NCBI GenBank assembly: GCA_005885115.1
Contig: VAXX01000424.1
Location: forward strand, 3,289 to 8,526
Length of the DNA stretch: 5,238 bases
From: Actinomycetota bacterium
GTDB lineage: Bacteria > Actinomycetota > Actinomycetes > Mycobacteriales > Micromonosporaceae
Direction: 5' to 3'
Below the pieces are notes generated by a model. That model was given only the letters and a program-made list of their open reading frames with translations, ran no database searches and was not told where the DNA came from. Of the stretch, positions 4,541-5,238 are shown piece by piece. The position numbers were made by a program, and so were the translations under genes. Position 1 is the first letter of the stretch. Each line of letters starts with the position of its first letter.

Positions 4541-5238
4541 CCGACAGCCGCGATCTCGACGGGTACGCCGTTGAGCACGGCGGTACCGGACAGCGGGTCG
4601 ACCCGCAGGTCGTCGGTGAGCCGGTTGGTGTTGACCCCGGCGTGCCGGCTGGCGACGGACAGTTCCGTGCCGGGCCGGTCGTGGCCCCAGCCGTGCGGGA
4701 TGCTCACCACGCCCGGCGCGATGTCGTCGGTGACCTCCACGGTCAGCTCCACCCGGCCGACCCGCGAGGTCACCGCGGCCCGCCCGCCGTCGGCCAGGCC
4801 CAGCCGGGCCGCATCGCCCCGGTTCACCACCAGCGTGCACAGCTCCCGGCCCTTCACCAGCCCCGGTACGTTGTGCATCCACGAGTTGTTGGACCGCAGG
4901 TGCCGGCGCCCGATGACGACGAAGCCGTCCGGCTGCGGCGCCGGTTCGTCCGCCAGCGACCGGACCTGCGCCACGATCGGCTCCGGGCACAGCTCGATCC
5001 GGCCGGACCGGGTACGCAGGATCTCCGGGATCCGCGGCTCCAGCGGCCCGAGGTCGATCCCGTGCGGATGCTCCTTGAGCCTGGCCAGGGACAGGCCACC
5101 GGGTACCGCGCCGAACCGGTCGCCGTACGGGCCGGTCCGCAGCCGCAGGTCCAGCAGCCGCTCCGCGCGGGTGTCCCCGTGCAGCGCGGCCCGCAGCTCG
5201 CCGACGTCGACGCCGGACTCCTTGCCGGCAAAGGCTTC
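4537..5238 (-). CDS. Molybdopterin-dependent oxidoreductase, C-terminal part (5' end outside window)
   Basis: The frame is open from the right edge of the window to the TGA at 4539-4537, giving the last 233 residues of what is normally a protein of roughly 700 or more. Residues about 100-230 are the molybdopterin-dinucleotide-binding domain (PF01568). Visible are FVVIGRRHLRSNNSWMHN (106-123), the LVVNRGDAARLGLADG segment, APGVVSIPHGWGH (174-186) and the closing AGVNTNRLTDDLRVDPLSG (200-218). The first part (LRTGPYGD, then LKEHPHGIDLGPLEPRIPEIL) is the usual linker in formate-dehydrogenase-like/BisC-like members. Such enzymes use a bis-molybdopterin guanine dinucleotide cofactor and often an iron-sulfur cluster. 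The cluster and metal-ligand regions are outside the window, so the substrate cannot be inferred. It is the upstream gene of the redox operon and is coupled to the SDR by ATGA. Confidence 0.92.
   Translation of the reverse strand, partial: EAFAGKESGVDVGELRAALHGDTRAERLLDLRLRTGPYGDRFGAVPGGLSLARLKEHPHGIDLGPLEPRIPEILRTRSGRIELCPEPIVAQVRSLADEPAPQPDGFVVIGRRHLRSNNSWMHNVPGLVKGRELCTLVVNRGDAARLGLADGGRAAVTSRVGRVELTVEVTDDIAPGVVSIPHGWGHDRPGTELSVASRHAGVNTNRLTDDLRVDPLSGTAVLNGVPVEIAAVG

Noticed and set aside
4541..4990. Extension of the SDR frame upstream to give a 410-residue fusion protein
   Set aside because: The extension is Arg/Gly/Ala-rich with no motif and overlaps the real molybdopterin oxidoreductase frame; the ATG at 4540 fits the SDR family start exactly.

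Overview
The window is GC-rich DNA with a very strong bias to G or C in third codon positions, GTG and TTG starts, and gene families typical of filamentous actinobacteria (XRE/DUF5753 regulators, DUF574-type methyltransferases, PucR regulators). I infer an actinomycete. The frequent GTAC words and overall style suggest Micromonosporaceae, but that is only a guess. I see no tRNA, rRNA, CRISPR array, insertion sequence or integration site.

Left part (1-1039, plus strand): the 3' end of a PucR-type transcriptional regulator with a small inverted repeat just after its stop, then a 136-residue protein that I do not recognise. The unknown gene converges on the next gene with only 7 bases between them.

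Middle part (1047-2661, minus strand): a regulator-methyltransferase pair. An XRE/DUF5753 regulator lies upstream of an S-adenosylmethionine-dependent methyltransferase of the DUF574 (PF04672) family. The regulator is broken: about 35 codons that family members carry between the start and the body of the DUF5753 domain are missing, and the join changes the reading frame. What remains is an HTH-bearing piece (2661 to 2287) and a DUF5753 piece (2290 to 1883) overlapping through ATGA. It is either a recent pseudogene or a split regulator kept alive by translational coupling. This is the most unusual thing in the window.

Right part (2749-5238, minus strand): a tightly packed three-gene redox operon. 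It holds the C-terminal part of a molybdopterin-dependent oxidoreductase, a classical short-chain dehydrogenase starting inside the previous gene's stop (ATGA), and a quinone-oxidoreductase-like medium-chain dehydrogenase starting at TTG 4 bases after the previous stop. A long hairpin 10 bases past the last stop probably terminates this operon and insulates the regulator-methyltransferase pair downstream. The substrates of the three enzymes cannot be read from the sequence.

I do not find a clear new multi-gene system. The best leads are the split regulator with its methyltransferase, the unknown small protein, and the redox trio.
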